Shown: positions 1 through 8,615, numbered from the stretch's first letter. The stretch is 44,175 nt of DNA from an uncultured Oscillospiraceae bacterium (GCA_944387745.1 CALXGD010000189.1:1-44175), one strand, 5' to 3'. Notes: generated by a model not told the origin, from the letters alone. Program-made: numbers and translations.

Positions 1-258
1 GAAAAGAGCACCGGCGAATGGACAATGCGTCGAATTATCAATTTAATCACAATTATTGCCTTGGTTTGCGCCTATGTCTTTTTGCTGGGTGTTATTTATT
101 ATCGTATTTTAACATTTGTATTTTTAGCTGTTTCCATGCTGATCTATGATCCAAAGAAAACCTGGAAAAGTATCGCAGTCGATTTGATTGTCTCTGCGGG
201 GACAACATTGTTAGTCGCCTATGCGTTTGAAAGCCTGGCCAGAATTCCGCTGCCGTAA
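1..258 (+). CDS. TctB-family small membrane subunit, 5'-truncated by the window edge
   Basis: The frame is open from base 1, so the gene starts left of the window; the ATG at 25 is probably internal. About 85 C-terminal residues are visible, with two hydrophobic segments and the ending PLP that I recognise from TctB-type subunits. TctB is the small (about 150 residue, four-helix) membrane protein of tripartite tricarboxylate transporters; with TctA it forms the membrane channel that takes substrate from a periplasmic or lipid-anchored TctC binding protein. The TctA gene follows after 17 bases with its own ribosome site, which supports the call more than the weak sequence conservation does. 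TctC would be expected further left. Confidence 0.7.
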   Translation, partial: EKSTGEWTMRRIINLITIIALVCAYVFLLGVIYYRILTFVFLAVSMLIYDPKKTWKSIAVDLIVSAGTTLLVAYAFESLARIPLP

Positions 259-275
259 AGAAGGGAGGGCAATAC

Positions 276-1802
276 ATGCTGGAATCTTTAATGATATTCG
301 GACAGGAACTAATCGGAATTTTTTCAATTACTAATGTTGCTCTTCTGATCGGGGCCACGTTTTTGGGGATCGTCATTGGCGCTATGCCAGGACTGTCTGC
401 CACCATGGGTGTGGCTTTGTTGACAGGTCTCACCTATACCATGGAAATGGATGTAGCTGTGCTCGTTTTGATGGGGCTGTATGTAGGCGCAATCTACGCC
501 GGGTCCATCTCTGCCGTACTAATTGGTATACCTGGGACAGGATCTGCGGCGGCCACCGTTTTGGATGGCCATCCAATGGCCATGCAGGGGCGTGCGAGGC
601 TGGCTCTGAGTGCGGCAACATTGGCCAGCTTTATTGGAACCATTTTAGGGCTTTTATGTCTTGCTGCTGTAACCGGTCAGCTTATGAAAATAGCTTTGGA
701 ATTTACCGCACCGGAATATTTGCTGATGGCTATTTTTGGAGTGCTGATCTGCGGTTCCCTAGCATCGCAGGGACACGCTATTAAGGGCTGGATTGGCGGC
801 GCCTTTGGGTTGATCCTTGCCTGTGTCGGCATGGAAAGCATGTATGCATATCCTCGCTTCTGCTATGGAAATGTCAGCCTTTACAGCGGAATTACTATGG
901 TTCCCGCTATGATCGGGCTCTTTGGTATTCCGTGTGTTTTGAACGCTCTAGCAGGGAAACAGCAAGAGGGGGCGTCAGAAGAGGCTGCGCGGTTGTCTAA
1001 AAAGTCAGACCATGAAAAGATTTGGCCAATCCTTCTCCGCAACAAAGTTAATATTGTCCGATCTGGGCTCATCGGAACTGTGATCGGTGCAATTCCTGGC
1101 GTTGGAGAAGATGTCGCCGCATGGCTGTCCTATGACTTTGCAAAAAAATTCAGTAAAAAGCCAGAAACCTTTGGAAAAGGAAATATTGAAGGCGTTTTGG
1201 CTGCGGAGTGCGCCAACAATGCTGCAATCGGCGGAGCAATGATTCCTCTGTTGACATTGGCTGTACCGGGAAGTGCCGGCACCGCTGTATTGTTGGGCGC
1301 GTTTCGGCTCCACGGAGTCAATCCGGGACCCATGCTTTCATTTAACAACCCCACTTTTATTTATTATGTAGTGGCTGTCCTTGTTCTTTGTGCTATCTGT
1401 ATGCGTGTTTGTGCACTGCCGGCATGTCAAGTGGCGCCGCTGATTCTGAAAACTCCTGTTCACATTTTGATGCCAATCGTATGCGTCCTGTGCTGTATCG
1501 GCTCTTATGCGTTGAATGTGAATATTTTCGATGTGAAAATTATGCTCTTTTTTGGAATCATTGGTTATCTATTTGATCGAATTCATATTCCTGCCGCTCC
1601 AATCGTACTTGGCCTAATCTTAGGACCGATGGCAGATGAGTACGGACGCAGAATGCTGAAAGCCTCTGGCGGAACATTGATGCCGTTAATAAGCAGACCA
1701 ATTTGTCTTGTGCTGCTGCTCTTTATTCTTCTCACAATTTTGTATCAGTTGGGAGCATTTAAAAAACTTGGCGCTATGTTGTCTAAGTCCAAAAACAAAT
1801 AA
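276..1802 (+). CDS. tctA: Tripartite tricarboxylate transporter, large membrane subunit TctA
   Basis: 508 residues, the usual TctA length, with about a dozen hydrophobic helices. The glycine-rich family motif near the N-terminus (GAMPGLSATMGVALL) and its second copy in the middle (GAIPGVGEDVAAW) mark the two inverted halves of the family. A second pair of signatures, YVGAIYAGSISAVLIGIPG and the run around AVPGSAGTAVLLGA, line the transport path. The ATG follows AAGAAGGGAGGG. TctA moves a carboxylate with the sodium or proton gradient after delivery by TctC. The genes downstream (dehydrogenase, LarA-like) suggest an alpha-hydroxy acid or sugar acid rather than citrate, but the sequence does not show the substrate. 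Confidence 0.93.
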   Translation: MLESLMIFGQELIGIFSITNVALLIGATFLGIVIGAMPGLSATMGVALLTGLTYTMEMDVAVLVLMGLYVGAIYAGSISAVLIGIPGTGSAAATVLDGHPMAMQGRARLALSAATLASFIGTILGLLCLAAVTGQLMKIALEFTAPEYLLMAIFGVLICGSLASQGHAIKGWIGGAFGLILACVGMESMYAYPRFCYGNVSLYSGITMVPAMIGLFGIPCVLNALAGKQQEGASEEAARLSKKSDHEKIWPILLRNKVNIVRSGLIGTVIGAIPGVGEDVAAWLSYDFAKKFSKKPETFGKGNIEGVLAAECANNAAIGGAMIPLLTLAVPGSAGTAVLLGAFRLHGVNPGPMLSFNNPTFIYYVVAVLVLCAICMRVCALPACQVAPLILKTPVHILMPIVCVLCCIGSYALNVNIFDVKIMLFFGIIGYLFDRIHIPAAPIVLGLILGPMADEYGRRMLKASGGTLMPLISRPICLVLLLFILLTILYQLGAFKKLGAMLSKSKNK

Positions 1803-1820
1803 TTAAGGAGGAAATGAATT

Positions 1821-2699
1821 ATGGGACAGCGTGAAGTACAGGGAATCATTGATTATTTTAAGGGACCCCATTGGACCAATTTTGTTCAAAATCATTTGGT
1901 GCATGAAAACGATGATGTATATCATGCCCACATTTACGTGGACACTTGTGTGGATCCCGGGTCACTGAGAACACTTATGGCGGCCTATTGGGAAGCGCAG
2001 GGGCTGCCGCTGGTCCGCCGCATGGATCCGATCTCTCCCAAACCGGATGTCATCGCGATGCACAGCGTGACGCCGACGGACAGACCTGCCTTTGACTTTT
2101 TTATGCGTTACAATCCGGATGTTGTGTTAACTGAAATGCCGGCAGATGATCCTCACGCGGAACAGGGGTATAACGCATTGAGTTGGGGCCGTGAATATCA
2201 AAATAACTTTTTGAAGAACAAAGGACACCAATTTAAGGTTGTTGGACCGTCTGAGGACGCTTTTATTCGAAAATTTTTCCAGGGCAAGCAATGGAAAGAG
2301 TGTATTGAACATGTTTTAGACGAAAAAATTGTCCATTGCCATATGAATGTAGAAATCAATTTTGATCCTAAAATTTTAGAGATTTTTGCCCGAGAAGCTT
2401 TGGCCAAGATGGGATGGACAGTTGAACGTGCGGTTCCCAGTGTATATGAAGTAAAAAAAGTTTATACGGGGAAAATCATTTTCCTTTTGGGACATCCGGA
2501 AGAGGTATTCGATATTTGCTGGAAGTACAATCCAGATGTTGTGATCCGCCGCGCTACCGAGGGCTGGCAGACAGAAGAGAAGGGGTTTGACCTGTTCTAT
2601 GTGAAAAAGTATTGGGATATTGTAGAAAAAGAGAAGGAGCATTATTATTATTTAACGGATGAGGAAATTCAAACAGTGATTTCTTCGTTTCAGAAATGA
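1821..2699 (+). CDS. Unrecognised 292-residue protein built from two related halves
   Basis: I do not recognise this family. It has no signal peptide or membrane helix and appears cytosolic. Residues 12-103 and 152-243 can be aligned by eye as an internal duplication: a YFKG/FFQG start, then a YHAHIYV versus VHCHMNV strand with an HxH pair, a DP-x-x-L step, and a shared RYNPDVV / KYNPDVV ending. The ~140-residue offset and strand-helix-strand pattern suggest two ferredoxin-like (alpha-beta barrel) domains. The HxH pairs could bind metal, but nothing proves it. The gene starts after AAGGAGG and sits between tctA and an oxidoreductase gene with 14-18 base gaps, so it is co-transcribed and probably an enzyme or chaperone of the same catabolic route. 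Confidence 0.75.
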   Translation: MGQREVQGIIDYFKGPHWTNFVQNHLVHENDDVYHAHIYVDTCVDPGSLRTLMAAYWEAQGLPLVRRMDPISPKPDVIAMHSVTPTDRPAFDFFMRYNPDVVLTEMPADDPHAEQGYNALSWGREYQNNFLKNKGHQFKVVGPSEDAFIRKFFQGKQWKECIEHVLDEKIVHCHMNVEINFDPKILEIFAREALAKMGWTVERAVPSVYEVKKVYTGKIIFLLGHPEEVFDICWKYNPDVVIRRATEGWQTEEKGFDLFYVKKYWDIVEKEKEHYYYLTDEEIQTVISSFQK

Positions 2700-2713
2700 G
2701 GTGAACTTATAAT

Positions 2714-3811
2714 ATGGCAACAGAGTTGTTCCCTGGACTGGAATTATCGGAAAAAAAGTTGAAGTCTGTATTAATTGGCTGTGGAGAGCAGGCAACAAAT
2801 TTGATTCACGATGCGATTGCTTATATAGATGCGATTGAAGTTGTTGCCGTTTGTGACTTAAATAAAGAGCGTGCCGACTTTGCGGCTAAGCGGTTTGGTC
2901 TCGACCATTCTTACCAAGATATGGACCAAATGTTCCATGAGGTAGATGCACAGGCTGCCTTTGTTGTTATGGTGCCGAAGCTTCAGGCAAAAATTGCACG
3001 TAAGTGCGTAGAAGCTGGTCTACATGTTTATACAGAAAAACCGCTTGGAACTGAGTTGGAAGATATCTATGCACTTGGGGATTGCGCCAAGCGCATGGGA
3101 AAAAAGATTGGTGTCTCTTTTAATAAGCGATACGCATTAGCTTACCAGGATATGAAGCGGGCAATTGAGTCTGATGGATTTGGGGCCCCCTCTGCCTATA
3201 TTGCCAAATTTATCGGCGGCTACAGGTCTACACCGACAGATTTATTGCGGACAGGCTCCTGTCATTTCTTTGATCTGGGGCGTCACTTAATCGGAGAAAT
3301 TGACGAACTTTTTGCATATAAATATGAAAAAGCTCCTGGCCAGCATATTTTTGCAATCACTGCTCAATTTGAAAATGGATGCGTTGGGTCTCTGACAATG
3401 GGCTCAATGGGATCATGGGCCTGTGGGTTTGGAATGGAAGGGGTGGAAGTTCGCGGGGACCGAAATATGGTTTGGGCGGACAACGGCCGTGATTTTACAT
3501 GGCAAAAACCCGCTAAAATTTTAAATTCCTACTCTGAAGGCGCCTCGAATCAAAATACGCAGGCGATCGCGGAAGAGGCAGTTCCAGTTGAAATTACCAG
3601 GCCCAATTATAGTAATATTGGAAAATTAACAATGAGCAACTTTTATATCAATGGAAATTTCCAATGCATAAAAGGCTTTGTAAATGCGGTGCTTAATGAT
3701 GAAGAGCCCCCTGTTGGATATTCAGACGGGCTGATGGCACTTAAAATTGCGTTGGCCATTGAAAAAAGTGTGGCGGAAAAGAGAGCAATTAAGCTTACGG
3801 AGATCAATTGA
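2714..3811 (+). CDS. Gfo/Idh/MocA-family NAD(P)-dependent oxidoreductase
   Basis: 365 residues, normal for the family. The N-terminal Rossmann fold begins around residue 17 with SVLIGCGEQATNLIHDA, a variant of the usual GxGxxG loop, followed by the acidic end of strand 2 (VAVCDLNKERAD). The family signature EKPLG is at about residue 99 and supplies the lysine that contacts cofactor and substrate. The C-terminal half has the expected beta-sheet dimer domain. Members oxidise or reduce sugars, inositols, sugar acids and amino-acid derivatives, so the substrate cannot be read from sequence. Its stop overlaps the start region of the LarA-like gene, indicating tight co-expression. In this operon it would oxidise the imported carboxylate or a product of it. 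Confidence 0.9.
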   Translation: MATELFPGLELSEKKLKSVLIGCGEQATNLIHDAIAYIDAIEVVAVCDLNKERADFAAKRFGLDHSYQDMDQMFHEVDAQAAFVVMVPKLQAKIARKCVEAGLHVYTEKPLGTELEDIYALGDCAKRMGKKIGVSFNKRYALAYQDMKRAIESDGFGAPSAYIAKFIGGYRSTPTDLLRTGSCHFFDLGRHLIGEIDELFAYKYEKAPGQHIFAITAQFENGCVGSLTMGSMGSWACGFGMEGVEVRGDRNMVWADNGRDFTWQKPAKILNSYSEGASNQNTQAIAEEAVPVEITRPNYSNIGKLTMSNFYINGNFQCIKGFVNAVLNDEEPPVGYSDGLMALKIALAIEKSVAEKRAIKLTEIN

Positions 3812-5085
3812 ATATGTCTAAACTACAAGAAATGCTTCAGGATTATCAAATTCCGCCTGTAGCAAAGGTGATTCAGTCCTTCGATCGGACAGAACTAGTT
3901 CATCCGGAACAAACTTTGTGGCAGAAGCTAGAGCACCAGAAATTGGCTCTTCACCCAGGGGATCGTATTGCTATTACAGGCGGAAGCCGCGGCATTGCGG
4001 GTTATCAACCCTTAATGAAAACCATTGTGGACTTTGTACGTTCTAAAGGAGCACAGCCTTTTATTGTACCTGCCATGGGCAGCCACGGCGGCGCAACTGC
4101 GCAAGGACAGGTGGAAATGCTGGAGCATCTAGGAATTACAGAGGAAACAGTTGGTGCCCCAATTCTTTCTTCCATGGAAGTGGTAGAGATTGGGAAAACG
4201 GACCTAGGCCTTCCGGTATATATTGATAAAAATGCCTATGAAGCAGATGGTATTATCCTTTTTAATCGCGTGAAAACGCATACCTCGATACGTGGTGAAA
4301 ATGAGAGCGGATTAGTAAAAATGTGCGCGATTGGTTTAGCAAAACATAAAGGCGCAGCTATGACTCATAGTTTAGGGGTTAGAAACCTGGGAGCTAATAT
4401 TGTACGTGTTGCGCGTGTGGCCCTAGAACACTTAAATATTATCTGCGGGGTTGCAACGATTGAAAATGGATATAACCACTTAGCCGACTTATATGTAGTA
4501 GATGCAGAACATTTGATTGATGAAGAAAAGGCAATCCTCAGACGCGCAAGAGCCATGGTTCCTACCATTTTGTTGCCTCAAATTGATGCACTGATTGTGT
4601 TGGAACAGGGAAAAGACATCAGCGGAACAGGAATGGATCCAGCAGTGGTTGGTCGCCCCATCAATAAGCTCCCAAATACTGGAACAGAAGTTGAGGCATT
4701 AGGTGTACTTCGCTTGACAGAAATTTCTGGGGGGAATGCTTGCGGATGCGGTATGGCAGATTTCATTTCAAAGGGCTTAAGAGATCAAATGGTTGAGGAG
4801 TTTATGCAGATTAACGCAACAACCGGCATGATTCCACTTCTGGCGAAAATACCAATTACACTTGAAACAGAAAAATTAGTAATTCAAGGCTGTATTCGTG
4901 CCAGCGGACAGATTATCCCTGATAAAGTTAAGCTAGTCCTGATTCGAAGCACAAAATACCTAGAAGAAATTTACATGTCTCAAGCCGCCTTTGACTCAGC
5001 CCTAGATCATCAAAGATTGGAACGTGTATCCGATTATCTGCCTGTTCCCTTTGATAAAAATGGGAGCCTGCTGTTGTTTCAATAG
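3808..5085 (+). CDS. LarA-like (DUF2088) protein, possible nickel-pincer racemase or epimerase relative
   Basis: About 425 residues. The N-terminal domain carries family features of LarA/DUF2088 proteins: ITGGSRGIAGY, then VPAMGSHGGAT (the SHGG-type loop), and in the middle RVKTHTSIRGENESGLVKM, which supplies a histidine like those near the LarA active site. LarA uses a nickel-pincer nucleotide to racemise lactate; distant members act on other alpha-hydroxy acids, and some have unknown activity. No larB, larC or larE homologue is in the window, so the cofactor must be made elsewhere if it is used. Two starts are possible: TTG at 3808 (overlapping the previous stop) or ATG at 3814 two codons later. 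The stop is TAG. Confidence 0.82.
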   Translation: MNMSKLQEMLQDYQIPPVAKVIQSFDRTELVHPEQTLWQKLEHQKLALHPGDRIAITGGSRGIAGYQPLMKTIVDFVRSKGAQPFIVPAMGSHGGATAQGQVEMLEHLGITEETVGAPILSSMEVVEIGKTDLGLPVYIDKNAYEADGIILFNRVKTHTSIRGENESGLVKMCAIGLAKHKGAAMTHSLGVRNLGANIVRVARVALEHLNIICGVATIENGYNHLADLYVVDAEHLIDEEKAILRRARAMVPTILLPQIDALIVLEQGKDISGTGMDPAVVGRPINKLPNTGTEVEALGVLRLTEISGGNACGCGMADFISKGLRDQMVEEFMQINATTGMIPLLAKIPITLETEKLVIQGCIRASGQIIPDKVKLVLIRSTKYLEEIYMSQAAFDSALDHQRLERVSDYLPVPFDKNGSLLLFQ

Positions 5086-5206
5086 GACTCCGAATTAATA
5101 ACTTCGCTGCGCCTTTCCCTCTCTTCATGTACTGAAATACGGCAAAGGTTTTGGATTTTAGGGCGGTGATAACCACCAGCTCTGCTAGGACGGATCCCAA
5201 ACTTTG

Positions 5207-5258
5207 TGTCAACCTCCTGTACGGTGTCAAATAGTGGCACCGCACAGGAGGTTTTCCT
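5207..5258 (+). terminator. Long hairpin with U-tract after the catabolic operon; may also be an IS end
   Basis: Positions 5211-5226 and 5238-5253 form a 16-bp stem with one mismatch around an 11-base loop, followed by TTTT, so it can terminate transcription of the tctBA operon. The same stretch contains the repeats GTGTCAA (5206) and GGTGTCAAA (5223) and the inverted form TGGCACC, an arrangement reminiscent of insertion-sequence ends. Directly after it, a truncated coding remnant begins, which also hints at a junction. I cannot decide between the two readings. Confidence 0.6.
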
Positions 5259-5412
5259 AATTTTAAAACATTATGTAGTAGGATTTTACTATCCAGGGGC
5301 GCCAAGAGGACGGGACCGAATTCGCGTCCAAATTTCTGCCGGTCCTGCAGAGGAAGATTTGGATTTCGCTGTATCATGTTTCAAAGAAGTACAACAAGAG
5401 ATTGGAATTTAG
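5256..5412 (+). pseudogene. C-terminal remnant of a KBL/BioF-type PLP-dependent acyltransferase
   Basis: About 50 codons read VVGFYYPGAPRGRDRIRV, then QISAGPAEEDLDFAVS, then FKEVQQEIG and stop. This is the recognisable C-terminal strand-helix of glycine C-acetyltransferase (2-amino-3-ketobutyrate CoA ligase) / 8-amino-7-oxononanoate synthase, including the P-x-G-x-x-R-I-R-x-Q-x-S core. The other ~340 residues, including the PLP lysine, are absent: upstream in the same frame there is only the hairpin and unrelated sequence. It lies exactly at the edge between the AT-richer operon and the GC-rich backbone, so it looks like a gene destroyed by the event that brought in region 1 or an insertion sequence. 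Confidence 0.65.
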
Positions 5413-5640
5413 CATGAGACAAAATAGCAAGGCGTAGAAAGTCCATATTAAGAAAGCTGAAACTAGCATGTTAAGTGCAGTAGTACAAAGCAAGTTTGTG
5501 TATTTTTTATTGAAAGACCCTGCAAGCAAGCCGCTTTTCCAATTCTTAAATATTTTCAATTGTGCCTGATCCGCTGGATATGCTTGACTTTTCCCGCCGA
5601 TTTAACAAGAAAATATCGCAAAGCAAATACATGACGCAGG

Positions 5641-5662
5641 AGAAAAGAGCGCTCTCTTTTCT
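5641..5662 (-). terminator. Weak hairpin downstream of the AgrC-like kinase gene
   Basis: AGAAAAGAG and CTCTTTTCT form a 9-bp stem with a 4-base loop, 35 bases beyond the stop of the kinase gene on the - strand. The stem is rich in A-T pairs and has no clean U-tract, so termination is uncertain. Nothing else is visible between 5413 and 5696. Confidence 0.3.
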
Positions 5663-5696
5663 TCTACGTTTCACACAGTCGTCGACTCAAAAGGGA

Positions 5697-6962
5697 TTAC
5701 AGAATCACCCGAAGGGTAAATCGGCCATTCTCCGCGGTATATTGATAGGAGGCACCGTGCTTTCGGCAGAACGCCGCGATGGAGTGGCTCCCGATCCCAT
5801 GGCCCTTCTGGGAGGAGACGGGCAGCCCGTCCCCGTCAAATTGGACGGTGCCGGAATAAGGGTTGGAAAACTCGAACATAAGGCCGGGGTGCGAGATCAC
5901 CTTACAGGAGATTTCCCGTTGCTCCTCCGGCAGGCACATGCAGGCGTGGATGGCGTTTTCCAGGGCATTGGAAAAGACGATGGCCAGCTCCGCCTCGTCC
6001 ACTGGCAGTTGGTCCGCCAGGGCAATGCGTGCATCTATCCGGATATCCCTTCGCTGCGCCTGACTGAAATAGGTGGAAAATACTGCGTCCAGCACAGGCG
6101 GACGACACCAGCGGATGGGCTTGTGTTCCTCCAGCTGGGACTGAGCTGCGCCCAGAAAGACCAGTGCCTCCTGGCTTTTTCCCTGGGTCACCAGCTCTGC
6201 GATGGTCCGGAACCGGTGGCGCAGATCGTGCCGTTCAATCCGGATGGCCTCCTCCACCATCTGTGCGGCCTCCATACGGCTCTGAAGGGCGGAGAGGGAG
6301 AGCTCGGTGAGCTGTGCCTGATAGCGGACCTCCGCCTCCCGCCTCACGCTGGTGAAGAGCATGACCAAGACGCAGTAGAAGCCGACCATCAACAGGGAAA
6401 ACATGGGCTTTACAACTGTGGTAACTGTATCAATTCCCACATACCCCGGAAACACGTACAAAACAATCAGGCCATAGCTGAGCAGCGACATACAGATCAG
6501 TGCCCAGCCCCGCTGGAGCTCATCCAGCACCTGGAATACCAGCGGGCACAGGTATCGGTAGAGAATCCACAGGAAAACCGGGGTTAAGATCAGCAGGGTT
6601 GTCCACAGAGCCCATGGCTGCTGATGCGATACGCAGAAAATGACACCTCCGATATGCTGGAGCAGGAAACAGAAGAGAACGGCGGACAGAACCTGGTACA
6701 GCAGCCGCCAGCCCCGATACTGGCTGAGCAGGAAGGCTACCAGAAAGGACGGCAGATGGACGATCAGGCTGTAAAGACGCACCACCAGGTCCACACTGAA
6801 GGCATATGTCAAGATGATTTCCAGCGCCATCAGCAAAATGGCTGTTCCGGCAAAGATGAGGGCCGTCTTGCGGCGGGGCAGACGGCTTTTCAAAAAGAGA
6901 AACACCATAGTCATACCCAGAGCCGTCATATACAACAGGTCAGCCAGAATCAACTCCGTCAT
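5697..6962 (-). CDS. AgrC-like GHKL sensor histidine kinase with polytopic N-terminus
   Basis: 421 residues. The first ~205 contain six or seven hydrophobic helices and no large external domain, as in AgrC-type peptide or membrane sensors. The catalytic half has H245 in RIERHDLRHR, the N-box FSNALENAIHAC near residues 330-341, and the GHGIGSHSI glycine loop near 387-395, all intact. It would autophosphorylate and pass phosphate to the LytTR regulator encoded just upstream; the two genes overlap by 4 bases. No agrB or agrD-like peptide gene adjoins, so the signal is unknown; it could be a membrane-active peptide rather than a pheromone. Confidence 0.9.
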   Translation of the reverse strand: MTELILADLLYMTALGMTMVFLFLKSRLPRRKTALIFAGTAILLMALEIILTYAFSVDLVVRLYSLIVHLPSFLVAFLLSQYRGWRLLYQVLSAVLFCFLLQHIGGVIFCVSHQQPWALWTTLLILTPVFLWILYRYLCPLVFQVLDELQRGWALICMSLLSYGLIVLYVFPGYVGIDTVTTVVKPMFSLLMVGFYCVLVMLFTSVRREAEVRYQAQLTELSLSALQSRMEAAQMVEEAIRIERHDLRHRFRTIAELVTQGKSQEALVFLGAAQSQLEEHKPIRWCRPPVLDAVFSTYFSQAQRRDIRIDARIALADQLPVDEAELAIVFSNALENAIHACMCLPEEQREISCKVISHPGLMFEFSNPYSGTVQFDGDGLPVSSQKGHGIGSHSIAAFCRKHGASYQYTAENGRFTLRVIL

Positions 6963-7696
6963 GCGTCATTCTCCTCCAGCCAAAAATTCCCCCAAGCACG
7001 CTTTAAGGAGACCACCGCAGTGCGTGGAATCGCAGCGGAACGGCCGTTGTCCAGAAGGACCTCAGCCCCCTTTACTCCGACGATATGCTGGAGGTTAAAC
7101 GCGAAGCTGGAGCCGCACTGACAGAAGCGTGGGTCGGAGAGCAGAGGTCCCACGGCGGTGTGAAATGCAACACGGAGACTCAAGGAGTCCAAAGTGTCAT
7201 GGGAGCGGTAGTAGCGCAGGCTCCGCCCCACTCGCTCCACGTATAGAATATGATCCAGAAGGACGCGGCGGGGGCCATCTCTCGTGGAAATTAGGATGGC
7301 CTTCTCCCGGCGGTCATTTAGCTTTTCTACGGCTGCGTCTAGTACCTGGAAGAGCCGCTCTTTTTCCAGAGGCTTGAGCAGGTAAAAGAAGGCCCGCACA
7401 GAGTAGCTGTCTACAGCGTAATCCGAGGAGGTGGTCAGGTAGATGATCTCGCCGCCCTGCCCCAGCCCCCGCAGCCGCTGCCCTGTTTGGATGCCGTTCA
7501 GCTCTGGCATAATAATGTCCAGAAGATAGAGGTCAAATCCTCCGCCTATCTCCGCCTGATGGAGAAGCTCCTGCCCCCGCTGGAAGGTGTGGATTTGCCC
7601 AGTGAGCGCGGGATGAACATGCAGATATTCCTGTAAATAATTTGCTGTCTGCTGCACATACCGCGCCTCGTCATCGCAAACCGCTATTCTGAACAT
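6959..7696 (-). CDS. LytTR-family (AgrA-like) response regulator
   Basis: 245 residues from the ATG at 7696, which follows GAAAGGA; the frame extends 31 codons further upstream but that part lacks a ribosome site and is untranslated leader. The receiver has the acidic pair near D8-D9 (AVCDDE), phospho-acceptor D60 in LLDIIMPELNG and K108 in LLKP. Residues about 135-240 form a LytTR DNA-binding domain with the usual RFCQCGSSFAFNLQHI strand. LytTR proteins bind direct repeats upstream of their targets; none is evident next to this operon. It is expressed with the AgrC-like kinase from the promoter at 7796-7825. Confidence 0.92.
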   Translation of the reverse strand: MFRIAVCDDEARYVQQTANYLQEYLHVHPALTGQIHTFQRGQELLHQAEIGGGFDLYLLDIIMPELNGIQTGQRLRGLGQGGEIIYLTTSSDYAVDSYSVRAFFYLLKPLEKERLFQVLDAAVEKLNDRREKAILISTRDGPRRVLLDHILYVERVGRSLRYYRSHDTLDSLSLRVAFHTAVGPLLSDPRFCQCGSSFAFNLQHIVGVKGAEVLLDNGRSAAIPRTAVVSLKRAWGNFWLEENDA

Positions 7697-7795
7697 GCTG
7701 TATCCAGTCCTTTCTGTCGTGCGGTTGGGCAAAAAATGCGCAATGGTCTGTGAATTTTGCGCAGATCGCACCGAGCGTCTCTGCTGCACAGTAAA

Positions 7796-7825
7796 GTAAT
7801 ATCACACCGTAAATTCATTTGTCAA
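7796..7825 (-). promoter_or_regulatory. Sigma-A promoter for the LytTR regulator/kinase operon
   Basis: On the - strand a perfect -35 TTGACA (7825-7820) is followed by an 18-base spacer and TATTAC (7801-7796) with an extended TGA just before it. The predicted leader is ~95 bases. It contains a 7-bp inverted repeat TGCGCAA/TTGCGCA (7737-7743 and 7757-7763, 13-base spacer), which could be a regulator site. Confidence 0.65.
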
Positions 7826-7971
7826 TAGACCGGTCAAGGCCGAAGCTGCTGTTGAGGGGGACCATCTGTGAAACAAGAAGAGGACAAGAGGTAGCGCCTG
7901 CCTATGGAGAAGGGACAAGGCCAGTACGTTAATTTTCATCTGACCGCCCAAAAGGTGATGAACAAGCAGGA

Positions 7972-8013
7972 GAAAACGGCGGCCCGCCTCCCATAAAGGA
8001 AGGCGGGCCGCCG
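7972..8013 (-). terminator. Rho-independent terminator of the folT transcript
   Basis: A perfect 13-bp GC stem (7977-7989 with 8001-8013) and an 11-base loop are followed on the - strand by TTTTCTCC. It lies 68 bases beyond the folT stop and separates it from the LytTR promoter. The rest of 7826-8081 shows no convincing gene; the 88-codon frame across it runs through the terminator. Confidence 0.85.
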
Positions 8014-8081
8014 CACCGCACAGCAGAGGAAAGCTCTTACCCTGGCCTAGATACCGAATCCTTCTCACACGATACCGGCCA

Positions 8082-8615
8082 TCAGCCCAATGACCGGCCT
8101 GACACGGGGAGCCGTCTTGCCACAGAAAAGAGAACTGGCAGCAGGAGCATCTGTGCTATGACCATACAGACCGACTCCGTCAGCCGGGCAGGTAGCATAC
8201 CGAACAGTCCCGCGCCATACATAATATATAGCCACACACTATTGAGCACCAGCCGGATCAGACTGGCAATGAGGGACGCGCCGATTACCCTCATCCATAA
8301 CTTTGTGCCGTGGACTGCCCCCTCTCTCTGATAGAGAAACAGGCCATAGACCAGGCCCACCAGGGCAGCGGTGAGGGTAAAGCCGGGGAAAAACGGCCCA
8401 AAGGGGAACAATGTGGCGCCCACCAGGTCGCCCAGACCGCCCACAGCCATCCCCCACAGGGGGCCGAATAGGATCCCCGCCAGGGCAACCGCCAGGAAGG
8501 AGAGGTTGACCACCACAAAGGTGGTGTTGATGGAGAGAAAGCGGGCCATAATGACCTGCAGCGCCACCAACAGGGCGCAGGAGACCATGGTACGAGTGGT
8601 ATTTTGTTGTTTCAT
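8082..8615 (-). CDS. folT: Folate-specific ECF transporter S component
   Basis: 177 residues from the ATG at 8615, preceded by GAAAGGAA; an upstream extension of the frame lies in the riboswitch leader and is not coding. Five or six hydrophobic helices cover the protein. The segment ALLVALQVIMARFLSI, then the glycine-rich GILFGPLWGMAVGGLGDLVGA and FFPGFTLTAALVG match the folate family of S components. The protein binds folate and docks on the shared EcfA-EcfA'-EcfT energising module, which is encoded elsewhere. Its control by a THF riboswitch and position after folC support folate as substrate. Vitamin S components look alike, so the ligand call depends on this context. Confidence 0.9.
   Translation of the reverse strand: MKQQNTTRTMVSCALLVALQVIMARFLSINTTFVVVNLSFLAVALAGILFGPLWGMAVGGLGDLVGATLFPFGPFFPGFTLTAALVGLVYGLFLYQREGAVHGTKLWMRVIGASLIASLIRLVLNSVWLYIMYGAGLFGMLPARLTESVCMVIAQMLLLPVLFSVARRLPVSGRSLG

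Noticed and set aside
5562..6587. 341-codon frame on the + strand
   Set aside because: Lies antisense to the AgrC-like kinase, whose H, N and G boxes are intact; the translated sequence is low-complexity histidine/glutamine/leucine-rich as expected for a GC-rich shadow.
7802..8068. 88-codon frame on the - strand
   Set aside because: Runs through the folT terminator stem and the LytTR promoter, with no ribosome site or family match.
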